Notes under the pieces: model-generated
Database searches by the model: none
What the model was told of the DNA's origin: nothing
The model's input: the letters and a program-made list of their open reading frames with translations, nothing else
Shown here: positions 12,047 through 26,537 of the stretch, one piece after another
How positions within the stretch are numbered: the stretch's first letter is position 1
Layout of the letters: every line of letters starts with the position of its first letter
Assembly (NCBI GenBank): GCA_023525715.1
Contig: CM042011.1
Span: 5,914,566 to 5,978,565, forward strand
Reading direction: 5' to 3'
DNA: 64,000 nucleotides
From: Cichorium intybus
Lineage: Eukaryota; Streptophyta; Magnoliopsida; Asterales; Asteraceae
Made by a program: the position numbers and the translations under genes

Positions 12047-12303
12047 TTTTTAACCGATGACCCCACCCGACCCATTCTTTGGATGACCCTGATGAAGCAA
12101 CCTCGGGGTCCACGCACACCTGGCAGCAGGGTGGTCCGGGTCAATCACCTACGGGGGTAGAGAGGTGGCCAGTGGTCATCCCCTGATTGAAACCTAACAC
12201 TCCCTATGGGGAAAGGGATGAAATGAGATTAGAACTTGGAACCTCTTTATGGGGAAGAGAAAGAGTCCAAAGCCTTATCCACTAGGCCATCAGGGTGATG
12301 GTT
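12047..12303 (-). mobile_element. tRNA-derived SINE, copy 2
   Basis: This is the same SINE family as 8882 and 15253, inserted in the opposite orientation, so the poly-A appears as T residues near 12047. It is flanked by a perfect 16-bp TSD, ATGTTGGTGAGATTTT, at 12031-12046 and 12304-12319. The A-box and B-box regions are readable on the minus strand. Confidence 0.92.
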
Positions 12304-12319
12304 ATGTTGGTGAGATTTT

Positions 12320-12738
12320 AAATTGCAAAAGTAAAGAACTATCGAAAATTAACAATCGAATATCTAAATTTTTTTTTTAATTTAAAGTAGGGCTTTAAAG
12401 TATCAAGTAGTTAAAAGTGTTAAACAATAAAACTGGAAATCAATTTAAAGTAAAGAATAATAGACTGACTAAATAGTAAATATAATAGACTGACTAACTA
12501 TAAATAGACTTACTGTTATAAAAGCAAGTATATATTTTTACTGGGTAAAAACTTTACCCAAATTTATTATCATAAAAACCAGCCAGAACATCAAATTTAT
12601 GGTTGATAATCCACGTATAATCATATATCACATCATTAATATATTTTTCTTAAAACATCAAATTTATTATCATAAAAACCAGCCAGAACTAAACATACAT
12701 ATGAAAACGCTTAATATATAAATAAAATATTATTATTT
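12320..12738. other. AT-rich intergenic DNA with a short direct repeat
   Basis: I find no gene. The motif AAATTTATTATCATAAAAAC followed by CAGCCAGAAC occurs twice, near 12563 and 12659. Confidence 0.6.
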
Positions 12739-12754
12739 GTTTATTTATATAGAT

Positions 12755-12893
12755 GTTTTTTTTTTTGAACGGCTAGTTAGTTGTTAGAAGTTAGTACAGC
12801 AAGTTAGTTAAATTCGCCTATGTCTAGGATAGAACCCAGGACTTTCAATCTAAGAGGCAAAGCCTCTACCAAATGGACTAGTCCCACATTGGC
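12755..12893 (-). mobile_element. Second-family tRNA-derived SINE
   Basis: On the minus strand the element has an A-box-like region (AGTCCATTTGGTAGAGG) and a B-box-like region (GGGTTCTATCC) and ends in poly-A. It is flanked by a perfect 16-bp TSD, GTTTATTTATATAGAT, at 12739-12754 and 12894-12909. It is about 140 bp long, shorter than and different in body from the family at 8882. Confidence 0.88.
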
Positions 12894-13143
12894 GTTTATT
12901 TATATAGATAGATTTTTTTTTTTAGAAAATAGAATCATGTTTTATGTGGGTGAATATTGAAATGTGGAGTAGGTACCCTTTAATTACTGATTTGTAATAG
13001 TCAAAGATGTCATTGACAGGCGGGACCACACAAACGAGGAGGTATGGAAAGGCGTGCCGGCTACACGTTGTAGGTGCGTTATCAATGTCCTTTGGTCCCA
13101 CGTAGCTCTTAGATATCTTCGCCTCTGTGTCTCCAATCGTTTA

Positions 13144-13301
13144 GGCTGAATGGAGTGGAAGCAAAATATGACGGCGGCAGCTGAGTTGGCAAGTAATGTC
13201 TCCAACAAACACCACTCCTTAAATCAAATATATTTGGGAGGCAAAACCCATCGGCATAAACATACGGCTATCTCTCTCCTCTTTCTTTTTCTTTCTCTCT
13301 C

Positions 13302-13373
<72 letters not shown>

Positions 13374-13498
13374 ACTCTAGATGCCTCCAACACCACTCCT
13401 TGACCAAAACATAACTCAACAACAAAACAATTTATCCTACGTGGCGCCTACGTGGCCGGCTTGCCTCCCAAATGTTGGAGACACCACTCCTTTCAGCC
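13144..13498. mobile_element. Tourist-like (PIF/Harbinger) MITE 1
   Basis: The ends GGCTGAATGGAGTGG and CCACTCCTTTCAGCC are inverted repeats, and the element is flanked by TTA on both sides (13141-13143 and 13499-13501), the 3-bp TSD of PIF/Harbinger elements. It contains a (TA)n tract at about 13302-13370. Confidence 0.8.
13302..13370. repeat. (TA)n microsatellite
   Basis: A TA tract interrupted once by AC lies inside the first Tourist-like MITE. Confidence 0.97.
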
Positions 13499-13501
13499 TT
13501 A

Positions 13502-13804
13502 GGCCATCCGGTACGGGCTCTTACGAGCTCTTATTTTTTTCATGTCATATCAGCGTCCAGTCAGCACCCATCACTGCTCCTCTCACATTTGGAAATTGTC
13601 ACCTCTCATTTTTCTCACATTTGGTACAGCTGATTATGCTGAATGTACAAGCCATGTTTCTCTTCATTCTTGAGCTCGCACGATGTCACAACGTTGCATG
13701 GGAGAAAAGTGAGAGCTGCTCTCACTAGGGGGATGATGTTCACCCAAGAGCTCGCACACCACATAGACGTCACACTCTCCCGGGCTCTTCCACATCGGAA
13801 GGCC
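13502..13804. mobile_element. Tourist-like MITE 2, abutting MITE 1
   Basis: The ends GGCCATCCGGT and ATCGGAAGGCC are imperfect inverted repeats, flanked by TTA at 13499-13501 and 13805-13807. The left TTA is also the right TTA of MITE 1, so this element probably inserted into the other's TSD, or the reverse. Confidence 0.7.
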
Positions 13805-13974
13805 TTATGTTTGCCACTGTTTCGTTAGACATCTTATTAAAAGGATTATATATCGTATTATAATGAAGTTTCACTTTAAAATACAAAAGATCATAACTAA
13901 TTAACTATCTACCGTCTATTATCTATCGAGCATAGGTAATCGCTGGTCTTAATAGCTTCGTTAGCATAGGCAAC

Positions 13975-14365
13975 GTTGATTTGAATAGCCTCTTCTTCAC
14001 GTCAGAAGAGTGGTGGGAGTGGGGTCTAGAAGACAATGGGCAATTCTCGGTTGCTTATTGGAGGCAGCTTATGGACGAGTTTCTTCTGGAAGAACAACCA
14101 TTCAGCACTTATTGGAACAAGACGGTCCCGAATAAGGTTAACATTCTCATATGGCGAGCGAGATTGGGTCGTCTCCCCACTCGGTCGAATCTTAGAGAAA
14201 GGGGTATTCAAGTCGGGACTGGGATGTGCCCTTTTTGTCATAGATTTGAGGAGACTGAGCAGCACATTTTCGGACATTGCTCCTTTGCCAGGGATGTCCT
14301 TGCCGTCATCAAAGTCTGGTTAAAACCAAAAACAAACTCGAAGGGTTACAATCACGGTTGTTAGG
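13975..14365 (+). pseudogene. LINE reverse-transcriptase zinc-binding fragment
   Basis: The plus frame reads TVPNKVNILIWRARLGRLPT and then CPFCHRFEETEQHIFGHC. This is the zinc-binding domain (Cys-Cys-His-Cys pattern) that follows the reverse transcriptase in plant L1-type LINEs. Only this C-terminal piece is present: no endonuclease or polymerase domain precedes it, and the frame stops soon after. It is a dead fragment. Confidence 0.85.
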
Positions 14366-15234
14366 TCCTGATAATATTAGGATTTCTCTGAACAAAATCT
14401 ATAATGTGATCTTAGGATTCCGACTAGGATCTTATGATCTTAACACAATCCAATTGCACATCTTTAGTTTTATTATATAGTCAACCCGAAAAAAGTTATA
14501 TTCATCTTGAAATCAAACATCACATGTCGCAAGAAGTTTCATAAACCATCATTACTTTATCCATTCATCTCCAATTAGGTAGAACATCATGACACTCACG
14601 TTATTCCCTTTGTGATCTTATGTCTTTAGTTATACATGGTTACTATAATCTTGTTTATTATTTTTTTGTTCAAGATGTTTTTCTTCCTAATTTTTGTGGT
14701 TGTAGTGTTATGAATTATGATTCATGCATAAAAAGTTAAAGTTAATTCAACCACCAATGTATTATAATAGACATTTCACAAACAATAGCTTACGAGCAGC
14801 TTGGTTACTAGCTTATTTTGATAAGATATTTCGATCTTGATCTTACTATCACAATATTGCAAAATGTAAAACAATCGTAGGTAAGATACTGATCTTGAAA
14901 ACAATATTAAAAATTTTAATTAAAGAAATGAACAGTATAAAGGTGGTGTCGAAGCAGACATTGGGGAAAGTGGCAACCGGTGGCTGCTGTCGATAGAAGG
15001 AACTTGGTTAACATTGTGTGCAAATCTCATTTATATGAATTTTTATTTTCAAAATGAAAACCAAATTCAAAGTTTTAAACTATTTTGTTATTTAAACCCA
15101 CGTCTGTATAAGTGCATCGAAAAAAACTCAAGTTTTCATTTGATGTTTTATACTACACTGATTTTTTGATCATATATATAAACCTTAATTCACTTCATGT
15201 TAATTTTAGTATAAACAACCACTGATCTAATTCC
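14366..15234. other. Intergenic DNA, nothing recognised
   Basis: AT-rich sequence without a credible gene or bounded element on either strand. Confidence 0.5.
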
Positions 15235-15252
15235 AAAGTATCATATAATTTA

Positions 15253-15513
15253 ACCATCACCCTGATGGCCTAATGGATAAGGCTTTGGACTCTTTCTCTT
15301 CCCCCATAAAGAGGTTCCAAGTTCTAATCCCACTCCCTCCCTTTTCCCATAGGGAGTGTTAGGTTTCAATCAGGGGATGGCCACTGGCCACCTCTCTACC
15401 CCCGTAGGTGATTGACCCGGACCACCCTGCTGCCAGGTGTGCGTGGGCCCCGAGGTTGCTTCATCAGGGTCATCCAAAGGATGGGTCGGATGGGGTCCTC
15501 GGTTATCAAAAAA
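15253..15513 (+). mobile_element. tRNA-derived SINE, copy 3
   Basis: Same family as 8882 and 12047, with A-box (TGGCCTAATGGATAAGG) and B-box (GGTTCCAAGTTCTAATCC) regions and a short poly-A. It is flanked by a perfect 18-bp TSD, AAAGTATCATATAATTTA, at 15235-15252 and 15514-15531. Confidence 0.93.
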
Positions 15514-15531
15514 AAAGTATCATATAATTTA

Positions 15532-16787
15532 CAAGTTATTCGCTAAAATTGTCAGATTTAGAACCCATATATTACCCGAAAACAAATATTTCAATATTTA
15601 ACATAAATGAACACCGTAATTGCTACCTTTGGCTAGCGAATCGAAAGTGGGTTTCTGCCCCCATACAACTCCTTTCATCTTACCTACCACCTTCCACAAA
15701 TTGATTCCATCCTTCAACTCTACCGCCCCCACTAAATCAATTACAATCATTCGTGAAGAATCAAAGATCATCAAATATGTAGAAAGCGGAAGTATGTTAT
15801 CTCATATTAAATCGACCAAATATGATCATCTCTAGCCCTCCTTGTCCGTTGATTTTGGCACACAGCCATGCTCACGCCTCCAACAACGTTATTGGGCGTT
15901 GTTTTTGTTGGTTATATGTATGTGGTCACAACAAATTAATGATATTACTATATATAGCAGGGTCCTTTTGGGTTACACACAAGATATGATTTAGTCAAAA
16001 AATATCGAAAGTAAACATGATGGACTGAGTTTATTAATATATCAAAGTAAATGTATATTAATTATAAATCGCAACCGGATAAAGGATTCAAGTGTAAATG
16101 TCAACAAATTGTCATTATCCACAAGGGAATAAGATATGGATGATTGGTATTACAAATACACATCATAGTTATTGATTTGAGGCATATAAACCCGAAATTT
16201 TGTGGCCCTCTCCCCCTCCTGTCTCCCTAGTCGATCCCTTTCACAAACCTTAAAGAAAGGTTGCTTGTTCTACAAGCAACATGTTATTCTACTTCATCTG
16301 GTGCCAAATCATTGTATTGGGTACGACTACATTAGAGAGGTCCCTACTATAGGACTTGTTCATCCTAGACTTCATCGGCCTACAATAAAAAGGTAATAAT
16401 TGGACTCCTAAATTAGATTTACAGTTGCAACTCGTATGTTCTTATGACCCGTTGTGCAATAATATTTTTAGTTTTATGCTTATGCTTGTATGTTTGTATT
16501 GTTTATGTATCCCAATAGTTTCTACCTTTTTCATGGTCCAGTCTCACAACACACATACACACATTATCTCTATTTCTCTCTAATTCTCTCTCTGTCTCCC
16601 TTGTCCCTTGAGCTCTTTATTTCCAATCTCAGACGTTAGAATATTACACATAAGAAGTTTCCCCATTTTAGTTTAACTTATTTCTCATTTAGTTAAAAGT
16701 AATGAACTAATAATATTCTTATATCTTTAAACAAAACTAATAAGTAAAAAACAAGGAGTGTGTTGTCTATTGTAACAATTATCATAA
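15532..16787. other. Intergenic DNA, nothing recognised
   Basis: Short ORFs at 15620-15835 and 16202-16396 have no recognisable domain and no clear promoter. CT-rich sequence at 16560-16620 is simple-sequence in character. Confidence 0.5.
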
Positions 16788-16796
16788 TTTTTTTAA

Positions 16797-18239
16797 GGGT
16801 AAATTGCATAAAAGTCACTAACTTTTCCAATTTTCTCGATTTTGACATTGTATTTTTTATTTTTGCAATTAAGTCATTATGTTTTCAGAAAATTGCAATT
16901 AAGTTATTATGTTTTCTCAAAAGTTGCGAAAATGACCATATGACTGGATGACAACAGGTTACCAGGTCATATGGTCAGATTTGCAATTTTTTAGAAAACC
17001 TAATGACTTAATAGCAAAAATAAAAAAACATAGTGTCAAAATCTAGACATATGAAAAAGTTAGCGACTTTTCGGGTTCGGGTTATTAGGTTACGGTTCAA
17101 TTTTCGGGTTGGTGATAGCCTTTAATCGGTTTGGCGGTTCGGGTTTGGTTTCGTTAAAAAATTTCGGTTTGAAACCATAAACCGTTTAAAAATTAATATT
17201 AAATATATACTTATTTTTATATTAGATTATATAACACCATTTTTTTCCTAATAGAAATGATAGCATTAGGGATTACAATTAAATGGTTCGTCTAATCTTA
17301 TTTGAACGTTTAATCGGTTTGGTTAAAAATTTTGGTCCCAAAACAACAATATTAAATGGTTCGTTTTCATATTTACCGAAAACAAGGTCACATTACCTAG
17401 TCAGTTTGGTTGAAAATAATATTGATCCATTACCTTTTTTTGTAGTTGACCAAAGATGACTATCCAATTATTTTCCATGACAATTTCAGTTTACATAATC
17501 AATTTGGTTCAAGAATAATATTGATCCATTACTTTTTTTTGTAGTTGACCGATTAAATAAATGAAATAACTTCAAATATATAATTAAAAAAAGAAATGTA
17601 TAGGAAAAAAAACTGGTGTTATATAATCTAATATAAAAATAAGTATGAAATAACTTCAAATATGTAATATTGATCCATTACCTTTTTTTTGTAGGGACCA
17701 AAATTTTTAACCGAACCGATTAAACGTTCAAATAAGATTCGACGAACCATTTAATTGTAATTCCTAATGCTATAATTTCTATTAGGAAAAAAAATGGTGT
17801 TATATAATCTAATATAAAAATAAGTATATATATTTAATATTAATTTTTAAACGGTTTACGGTTTCAAACCGAAATTTTTTAACGAAACCAAACCCGAACC
17901 GCCCAACCGATTAAAGGCTATCATCAACCCGAAAACTGAACCGTAACCGAATAACCCGAACCCGAAAAGTCGCTAACTTTTTCAGATGTCTAGATTTTGA
18001 CACTATGTTTTTTTATTTTTGCTATTAAGTCATTAGGTTTTCTGAAAAATTGCAAATCTGACCATATGACCTGGTAACCTGTTGTCATCCAGTCATATGG
18101 TCATTTTCGCAACTTTTTGGAAAACATAATGACTTAATTGCAATTTTCTGAAAACATAATGACTTAATTGCAAAAATAAAAAATGCAGTGTCAAAATCGA
18201 GAAAATTGGAAAAGTTAGTGACTTTTATGCAATTTACCC
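16797..18239. mobile_element. Foldback Mutator-like element (1443 bp)
   Basis: The left half and the reverse complement of the right half match over roughly 550 bases: 16797 to about 17345 against about 17690 to 18239, starting GGGTAAATTGCATAAAAG. It is flanked by a 9-bp TSD, TTTTTTTAA, at 16788-16796 and 18240-18248. Long inverted ends with a 9-bp TSD are typical of the Mutator superfamily. The centre holds short repeats of ATAATATTGATCCATTAC and no gene. The ORFs at each end (16760-16951 and 18085-18357) are mirror images of each other. Confidence 0.9.
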
Positions 18240-18248
18240 TTTTTTTAA

Positions 18249-18872
18249 TATCTTTTGGTTTATAGAAAACCATCAAATCCAAATACTTGAGTTTTAAACA
18301 TGCAAGAAGAAGAAAAATTAGAAACAATGTGATTTTTGTAGAAAAACAAATCCACAAAAAGAAGCCTACTCACAAAAAATACACGAGGTTGAATATACTC
18401 GCAAATTCGTGGGAAAATTTAACAAGATTTTGTAACAAATAAATAAATAAGCAACCTTGCATATTCATAGTCTTTTTCCGCGATTTGAATGATTATTCTA
18501 ACCCTCCACAATGGTCCTTAGACTATCCATACTAGTGAAATGTCATTGAGGTTTCAATTATATCATATCAACAATTGAAATTACGACTCGTATCAATGAT
18601 ATATCAACACCTTTTTAAAAATAACTACACCGATGATATGTACTTTAATTTACTAAAATACATAATAACTAAGTTATAGTAAACTTTTAACTTAACTTAA
18701 TTTGAAAGTATATTAGTTAGATATTAGAAAATAACAATCACCAAACAAACCTACACTAGTCGATCCGTTTTTATCTCGATATCGCCTTAAAATAACAAGT
18801 GACAAATACTTTTAACATATGAATAAATTTGTATAATATTAAATATATATTCATACGATATAAATTGAATAG

Positions 18873-18876
<4 letters not shown>
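18249..18876. other. Intergenic DNA, nothing recognised
   Basis: AT-rich sequence without a credible gene. Confidence 0.5.

Positions 18877-18921
<45 letters not shown>
18877..18921. repeat. (TA)n microsatellite
   Basis: TA tract at the left border of the inverted-repeat element at 18922. Confidence 0.97.
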
Positions 18922-18925
<4 letters not shown>

Positions 18926-19286
18926 CCGGTTCCGGTGAGAACTCTTTTTTCGGTGAGGACTCGCGAGGACACTTTAAAAAATTGAAAAAAAATAAAAAAA
19001 ATACAAATCATAAAATCGAGAATAGTACTCTCATTATCAAAAAAAAATTTGAAAATTTTTTTTGCATCATTGCAAGACGTAATGATGCAATTTTTCTGTT
19101 TTTATTTTGGATCATTATTTCATTATAAAAAAAATAATGATACAAAACTCTTTTTTGAATCTTTTTTATCTCCGATATAGTACTATGATCCATTTTAATA
19201 TTTATATTTTTGTTTTATTTTTTTTCAATTTTTTTAAAGGTGTCTTCGCAAGTCCTCACTTTAAGAAGAGTCCTCACCCGATCCTG

Positions 19287-19288
<2 letters not shown>
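18922..19288. mobile_element. (TA)n-bounded MITE
   Basis: The left end GGGTCCGGTTCCGGTGAGAA and the reverse complement of the right end (GATCGGGTGAGGACTCTT) are imperfect inverted repeats, and pure (TA)n lies directly outside both. A truncated right end of the same type recurs at 37791-37842. The layout resembles the micron elements of rice, which sit inside TA microsatellites. Confidence 0.65.

Positions 19289-19372
<84 letters not shown>
19289..19372. repeat. (TA)n microsatellite
   Basis: TA tract between the MITE at 18922 and the SINE-like element at 19373. Confidence 0.97.
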
Positions 19373-22586
<3,214 letters not shown>

Positions 22587-23688
22587 GGGATAATTTCATA
22601 TATACTCTAAATAAAGAGGTAAATATCATATTTACCCTATCTATAATTTAAATATAATATTTGCCCTAAATAAATATCTAAAATATCATATATACCCAAA
22701 ATCTATTTTTAAATATTTTATAAACATTTTAAATTATATTTTAAATCTTTTTTGATTATTTAAATGCATTTTAATTACAAAACAATCAAGATTGACCATA
22801 ATACCCTTGCCTCAATATACCTTCTCTATCTCTATTGAAACGTTCTTGATTGAAACATTCCCGATTTCATATTTCCCGATCGACGCACACAATCGGCCAA
22901 TCGCCATTCACCAGTCGCCGGTCGTAGCAAGTTGCTCGATCAGGTTTGTGTCGTAATTTCTGTCAATACTAGATACAGGCTAGCGTTATTATTCTTATTC
23001 CTCTATTATTTGGAAATTGATTTGAAGTCTTTGATTACTACTGTTGCGTCTCCTCTATTCCTATTCCTCTATTATTTGGAACTTGTTTCATTGGTCGTAT
23101 GCACCAAAAGATTGGTGTACGCTAATTGTATGCCCGGATGAAGTTTCTAATAATTATTGATATAAAAAACTTAAATACTACAAATTAGATAAATCAATAA
23201 TAGGAATTAAACATTACAAATTGAATTGAGATAAGTGAAATTGTCAATAAATTCGAGATAAGTGAAGTAGTAAATAAATATGATAGAAACTCATTATTGA
23301 ATCTGACAAAAGTTGTTAACTGGAAGTATTATTAGAATTTGAGCTTGGCAAAAAAATCGTCGTAATTTGTTGGCATTAAAAAAACCTAGAGATCGAATTA
23401 GGTCACAACAGAGACAGTAAATAGTTAGATATAAGCACTTAACATTAATACGAAGTGTAGATAAAGAAAATTTGTTTTTGTTAGAGGGTATATATGATAT
23501 TTAAACCTACATTTATAATAAGGGTATAATAGTCACTTGATAATAATAATGATAAAAATTGGTTTAAAAAAGATTTTGGGTAAATATGATATTTTGTATG
23601 TTTATTTAGGGTATATATGATATTTAAATTTTAGATAGGGCAAATATGATATTTAGCTCTTTATTTAGGGTATATATGAAATTATCCC
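22587..23688. mobile_element. Mutator-like element with inverted ends of about 120 bp
   Basis: The left end GGGATAATTTCATATATACT and the reverse complement of the right end match over about 120 bases. The outer nine bases are T-rich on both sides (TCTTTTTTT and TTGTTTTTT) but are not a clean TSD. The interior around 22850-22960 is GC-richer (ATCGGCCAATCGCC, CAGTCGCCGGTCG) and may be a captured exon or 5' leader, which would make it a Pack-MULE. I do not recognise a gene. Confidence 0.7.
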
Positions 23689-24168
<480 letters not shown>

Positions 24169-24301
24169 TAGGTTATTAACCAGTATTTAACACGGGGTGG
24201 TTAGTTATAACTTACAATATTCTGTTTTCCTTTACAGGAATCTAAGGGCGGATATTGCTGCATTTAATATTGTAATGTAAGTAATATAGTAAACGGATTA
24301 C

Positions 24302-24382
24302 CTTACATAACTTCTTGAAAACAGGAAATACAAAGTCATCATATGCAACAACTTTTGCATAGCTTCGAATTAAAGCAGTCCA
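24302..24382 (-). pseudogene. Captured exon, gene unknown
   Basis: An 81-bp block (27 codons, WTALIRSYAKVVAYDDFVFP and onward) is open on the minus strand and bounded by a canonical AG acceptor and GT donor. The gene is not identified. It lies in the Helitron, in the same orientation. Confidence 0.45.
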
Positions 24383-26537
24383 CTGAAAATTTCATTGAAA
24401 AAACCAACAAAATGTAAAAATGTACGTTCTATGAAGCTTGTGTTAGCTAGTTATTAGAAATAAAAATATGATTAACATGTGAGCCTTTTCGCCATTTCTT
24501 CATTGGTATAACAGAAGACATCTTAGGATTATAGCGACCTTCTTTTCTATCAAGAAAGCTTAAACACAAGAAAATATTCCCTCGGTCTCGGTCCGGCTCG
24601 GTTCGTTCCCAGGACCACGCTCACCCCTTGCTGATAATGGAGAACCAAAACCATAAAAACTTATTTTAAAAAGAATTATCCCTATTGTTTCGCTTCTGCA
24701 TCTACATATTTCTCGGTCCAAAGATTCTGAATCAAAAGAAATTGTTAATGAACTCTATAACTATAATCACAAAACCAAACAACAATTTTTATACTGACCA
24801 TGGTATATTGATTTTTAAAGTACCATCGACTCGTTTGAAGCCACTCTCAAAATCCATGTGAAAAAAATATGATTAATGAATTTAAATGATTTAGCATAAA
24901 AATATATGCTTGCCTCCTAAAAAAATTATGTGTCAAGAATGACGTAGGTAATATTTTAAAACTGCGATGCTTTAATAAGAAAAAAACTAAATTATATTCA
25001 TTTTTTCTTATTAAAGCATTGTAGTTTGAAAATATTCTCAATTATAGCATTGTACAATCATTTTACTTTTTAGGCTCAATTGAGAAAAAAGCAACAAACT
25101 TTCATCGATTTTTAACGGTTGAAGAACATAAAGCAACTGTTCAGATACAAACTCTAGCATTTTCAGGTCCAAAATATAAAATTTACCTTCTCATTGCAGC
25201 AATACTATGTATCAAAAAATAACATAGCACTCAAAAATCAATTCAAACCGAGAAAGTACTCCAAAAAAAACCCCATTATCCACGTCTAGTTGGTACTTTA
25301 ACTTTCTTTGCAAGAACTTAAGCCTTTAAACATAAAAATCAAACTCGTTATCCACAAGATAAACAAAATACAGAAAAATCAAACCTTTAAAATTTGTAGA
25401 GTTTGCAAGTGACCGTGGTGCACAATACAATGAACGGTGAATAGTTTTCTATCAACATTTGGTTACCTTTAACGCGGTTTTAAGTTTTAGATTGTTACCT
25501 AAACACAAAATATGAAATAGTTCTATGATGCTTCATTTTTATCGTTGTTATACAATGTAGAATAATCTTTTAGCCACTTTTATAGTTGCTATCGTCTACA
25601 ATTTGTCCAATTAATTAGGATTATGAAGTTTTCGGATATACGTAGTATGTTATAATTAGGATGTTACTCGCTCACTGTAATTAGTTATCACCTTTTTGTT
25701 AGGTTTAATTGGTTTATTGTCTTCAAAACTAAAACTGAACAGATTGATTTTAGTCGACTGTTTATTTAATTAGTTTGTTTTACGGTCAAATCCAAATAAC
25801 ATATATTACACCTATTTTATAATTTAATAAAGTTATTTAATTATTGATTTCAAACAAAGACTAAATGTATTAATAAAAAATAGAAATAAAATATGAAAAC
25901 AGACCCCCCCACACACACAACCACTGATACATACACAACACATACACATCCACACATAGAAGCAGAAATAAGATAGATTTAGCATGTTTGTCCCACTTTC
26001 AAACAAAAGACCTCAAACATGACAATCTACCAATTCTAAGACACTCATCTTATACCTTTGCATTTACCCTTGAAAACAAATATGAAGACTTACAATTAAA
26101 AAATAGATTCTTAACTAAGAAAATTTACTAAATCTCCAAATAATATACATTATTTAAATTTCTAGGTTCAAAGCATGTGGGTTCCAACAGTCGTAAATTC
26201 CAGAAACAGTCCTCTCAAAAATTCCAGAAACCAAGACATCAATTGGTTTATTGCTGTAATATTTTTTTGGCAAAAAAGTTTACAAGATCCCTTTTATTGG
26301 CATTGTAGTTTGTTAAAAAGTTTGTTTTAGCATCATAGTTTGTTAAAAAAATTGTTTTTTTGAGGACAATCATGTTTTTTAGGTAACGTAAATTGCTAAA
26401 AGAAAGTAGTTTTTAACAACCTACACCGATAACAATCGCGTTATTAGCAAACAACTATATGAAATGCCTTTTTTAGCAACCAAGTTAAAAAACATCTATT
26501 TTTTGTCGAATTAGACACCAGTGGCCCTTTATTAAAT
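24383..26537 (-). other. Helitron interior, probable introns of captured genes
   Basis: A GC-richer block at 24570-24640 may be another exon (minus). The rest is AT-rich and no family is recognisable. A purine/CA-rich stretch lies at 25905-25960. Confidence 0.35.
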
